From Litorimonas sp963972195 (lineage in GTDB: Bacteria > Pseudomonadota > Alphaproteobacteria > Caulobacterales > Maricaulaceae), in contig CAXATH010000001.1 of assembly GCA_963972195.1 (NCBI GenBank), forward strand, positions 186,001-250,000: DNA of 64,000 nt, read 5' to 3'. Positions 62,477 to 64,000 of this stretch are shown in pieces. The notes under the pieces were generated by a model. That model ran no database searches and was not told the DNA's origin. It saw only the letters and a program-made list of their open reading frames with translations. The position numbers and the translations under genes are program-made. Positions within the stretch are counted from its first letter, which is position 1, and each line of letters starts with the position of its first letter.

Positions 62477-63015
62477 TAGGGACAGGCCTGTGTTTGCCAG
62501 TTTCCTGCGTTAGAGCCTCGGCGGCACTGAACGCGAACATTATATTCCGATAGAACGAAATTATCACGCTCGCCCGGACGGAACATGGCTGTGATTTCCT
62601 GCGCCTTTAAGGAGTCGTCCATCAGATTATCCGCCATGGCGATTAAGCTGTAGCCATTCTCGGTTTGCGGGGTCAGGCGCATATCAAAGCTTTGATTTCC
62701 TTCACTGGTCTCGGACGTAAAGCGCTCTTCCAAGAGGTTTTCCACTTCGGCAGCAGACATGCCGAGTTCCATACCCGGAATTGTCACTCTTTGCGCAGAA
62801 ATAATTTCGTCCGGCTCGGTCGGTTCAGCCGTTTTGTCCGGCGGCGTCAGATCGCCCGGCCTTGGGTCAATAGGCGCATCTATTGGAGTTTCGACTGCAT
62901 CCGTATTATCGGAGCGAAGAACCACGCTTAACGATAAAGCGACTACAACTAGAGCCACAAAAACTGCAAAGAGCGCAATCCAGACTCCGTTTTTTGATGA
63001 ATTCTTTTTGGACAC
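62476..63015 (-). CDS. Membrane-anchored protein with C-terminal Cys-Trp-CysPro signature
   Basis: A 179-residue protein with a signal-anchor helix (VWIALFAVFVALVVVALSLS), a Pro/Asp/Glu-rich spacer, and a domain with GMELGMSAAEVENLLEERF, LIAMADNLMDDSLKAQEI and the end RVQCRRGSNAGNWQTQACP. It is paralogous to the lipoprotein at 61970. The GTG start shares one base with the sufB stop (TAGTG), so it is the first inserted gene after sufB. The domain probably lies in the periplasm, although SUF assembly is cytosolic; the link is unexplained. Confidence 0.8.
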   Translation of the reverse strand: MSKKNSSKNGVWIALFAVFVALVVVALSLSVVLRSDNTDAVETPIDAPIDPRPGDLTPPDKTAEPTEPDEIISAQRVTIPGMELGMSAAEVENLLEERFTSETSEGNQSFDMRLTPQTENGYSLIAMADNLMDDSLKAQEITAMFRPGERDNFVLSEYNVRVQCRRGSNAGNWQTQACP

Positions 63016-64000
63016 TATCCCACGCTCCCCTCAAGACTAATGGCAACCAACTTCTGCGCCTCAACAGCAAATTCCATAGGGAGTTCCTGTAGGACGTCAC
63101 GACAGAACCCATTGACCAAAAGCGCAACAGATTCCTCTTCGGACAGGCCGCGTTGGCGACAATAGAAAAGCTGGTCATCAGACAATTTTGAGGTCGTCGC
63201 TTCATGCTCAAACTGCGCGCTCGGCGTATTGCTCTCAACATAAGGCACCGTATGGGCGCCGCATTGATCGCCGATCAGCAAAGAGTCACATTGCGTGAAG
63301 TTTCGGGCGTTGGTGGCTTTCTTATGAGCGCTAACGAGACCTCTATAGGTCGAGTTGGATTTCCCGGCGCTAATGCCTTTGGAAATCACCCGGGACTTGG
63401 TGTTCTTGCCTAAATGGATCATCTTTGTGCCGGTATCGGCCTGTTGATAGCCATTTGTAATCGCGATGGAGTAAAACTCACCCTGAGAATTATCGCCGCG
63501 AAGGATACAGCTTGGATATTTCCAGGTCACGGCAGAGCCGGTTTCAACCTGTGTCCAGGACACTTTGGAATTATCGCCCCGGCAATCGGCCCGCTTGGTC
63601 ACAAAGTTATAAACCCCGCCTTTGCCTTCACTATCGCCCGGCCACCAGTTCTGGACCGTGGAATATTTCACTTCAGCGTCTTCATGCACAACAATTTCGA
63701 CAATCGCCGCATGAAGTTGATTTTCGTCCCGCATCGGGGCTGTACAGCCTTCCAAGTAAGAGACATAAGAGCCCTTATCCGCAATGATGAGCGTGCGCTC
63801 AAACTGGCCCGTGCCTTGGGCGTTCATCCGGAAATAAGTTGAGAGCTCCATAGGGCATTTCACCCCTGGCGGAATATATACAAAGGATCCGTCGGAAAAG
63901 ACAGCATTATTGAGCGTCGCGAAATAGTTATCCGTGATCGGTACAACCGACCCCATATATTTTCTGACAAGCTCTGGATGGTTTTTAACGGCTTCAGAGA
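63015..64000 (-). CDS. sufB: Fe-S cluster assembly protein SufB, C-terminal part (runs off window)
   Basis: About 328 C-terminal residues are present; the N-terminus lies beyond 64000. The frame continues unbroken to the edge (EAVKNHPELVRKYMGSVVP), so the ATG at 63956 is internal. Motifs include TDNYFATLNNAVFSDGSFVY, the beta-helix core with LEGCTAPMRDENQLHAAIVE, TQCDSLLIGDQCGAHTVPY (cluster-related Cys), and the C-terminal EHEATTSKLSDDQLFYCRQRG with the conserved His/Glu. SufB is the main scaffold and sulfur acceptor in SufBC2D. Confidence 0.95.
   Translation of the reverse strand, partial: SEAVKNHPELVRKYMGSVVPITDNYFATLNNAVFSDGSFVYIPPGVKCPMELSTYFRMNAQGTGQFERTLIIADKGSYVSYLEGCTAPMRDENQLHAAIVEIVVHEDAEVKYSTVQNWWPGDSEGKGGVYNFVTKRADCRGDNSKVSWTQVETGSAVTWKYPSCILRGDNSQGEFYSIAITNGYQQADTGTKMIHLGKNTKSRVISKGISAGKSNSTYRGLVSAHKKATNARNFTQCDSLLIGDQCGAHTVPYVESNTPSAQFEHEATTSKLSDDQLFYCRQRGLSEEESVALLVNGFCRDVLQELPMEFAVEAQKLVAISLEGSVG

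Noticed and set aside
1..64000. tRNA, rRNA, tmRNA, CRISPR, IS elements and prophage genes
   Set aside because: None recognised on either strand by motif; the genes are dense housekeeping and envelope genes with no mobility signature.

Overview
This window is chromosomal DNA from an alphaproteobacterium. Four things point there: 5-aminolevulinate synthase (C4 pathway) beside an Asp-type porphobilinogen synthase; the gene order rpoZ-rsh-pyrE-pdxJ-acpS-lepB-rnc-era-recO-parC; an rpoH of alphaproteobacterial style; and a long suf operon ending sufS-sufT-sufA. The moderate base composition (roughly half G+C by eye) and the mix of TonB receptor, TRAP transporter and a polarity-protein-like coiled-coil gene would suit the Hyphomonadaceae/Maricaulales/Robiginitomaculum group. 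That placement is inference. I see no phage, insertion sequence, CRISPR array, rRNA or tRNA.

Layout. 1-2.9 kb: glyA (5' part), hemA and divergent hemB, all on the glycine-to-tetrapyrrole route. 3-14.8 kb: an oxidoreductase, an SLC13-type permease, then bpt followed by a TakP-like TRAP transporter (dctPQM), a LemA/M48 protease pair and a large M16 peptidase lipoprotein, closed by a bidirectional terminator. 14.8-24.9 kb: a tightly overlapped minus-strand housekeeping operon from rsh to parC, with rpoZ and its own terminator upstream. 25-33 kb: folK, a NYN nuclease, a family-5 uracil-DNA glycosylase, smpB, dapA, a Slt70-type transglycosylase, a threonine dehydratase-like enzyme and an acyl-CoA ligase. 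33-45 kb: a Bcr/CflA exporter, the kbl-tdh-nitroreductase operon, a second UDG-fold gene, and the A2M-pbpC pair. 45-54.5 kb: an Hpt protein, a CPBP protease, a membrane-anchored coiled-coil protein, a TonB receptor, rluD, rpoH and a hemerythrin. 54.5-56.1 kb: a self-regulated-looking XRE/membrane-protein pair with twin operators, and a fatty-acid desaturase.

56.3-64 kb: the suf iron-sulfur cluster operon, read on the minus strand as sufB ... sufC-sufD ... sufS-sufT-sufA. It is the most unusual part of the window. Between sufB and sufC sit two anchored paralogous proteins sharing a C-terminal Cys/Trp/Cys-Pro signature, a RidA-family protein, a cupin, and an AT-rich anchored protein. Between sufD and sufS lies about 610 bp that looks empty at usual ORF length cut-offs. 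It decodes into an unbroken chain of five tiny ORFs: three two-helix membrane hairpins of 54, 59 and 57 residues, alternating with linkers of 21 and 13 residues. Each ORF abuts or overlaps the next (GTGA, TAG|ATG, ATGA, ATGA, TAA|GTG, ATGA). I regard this chain and the sufB-sufC insert together as the best candidate for an undescribed system: membrane-linked accessories to SUF assembly.

All positions and translations were read by eye. No database search was run, so family names rest on motif recognition.
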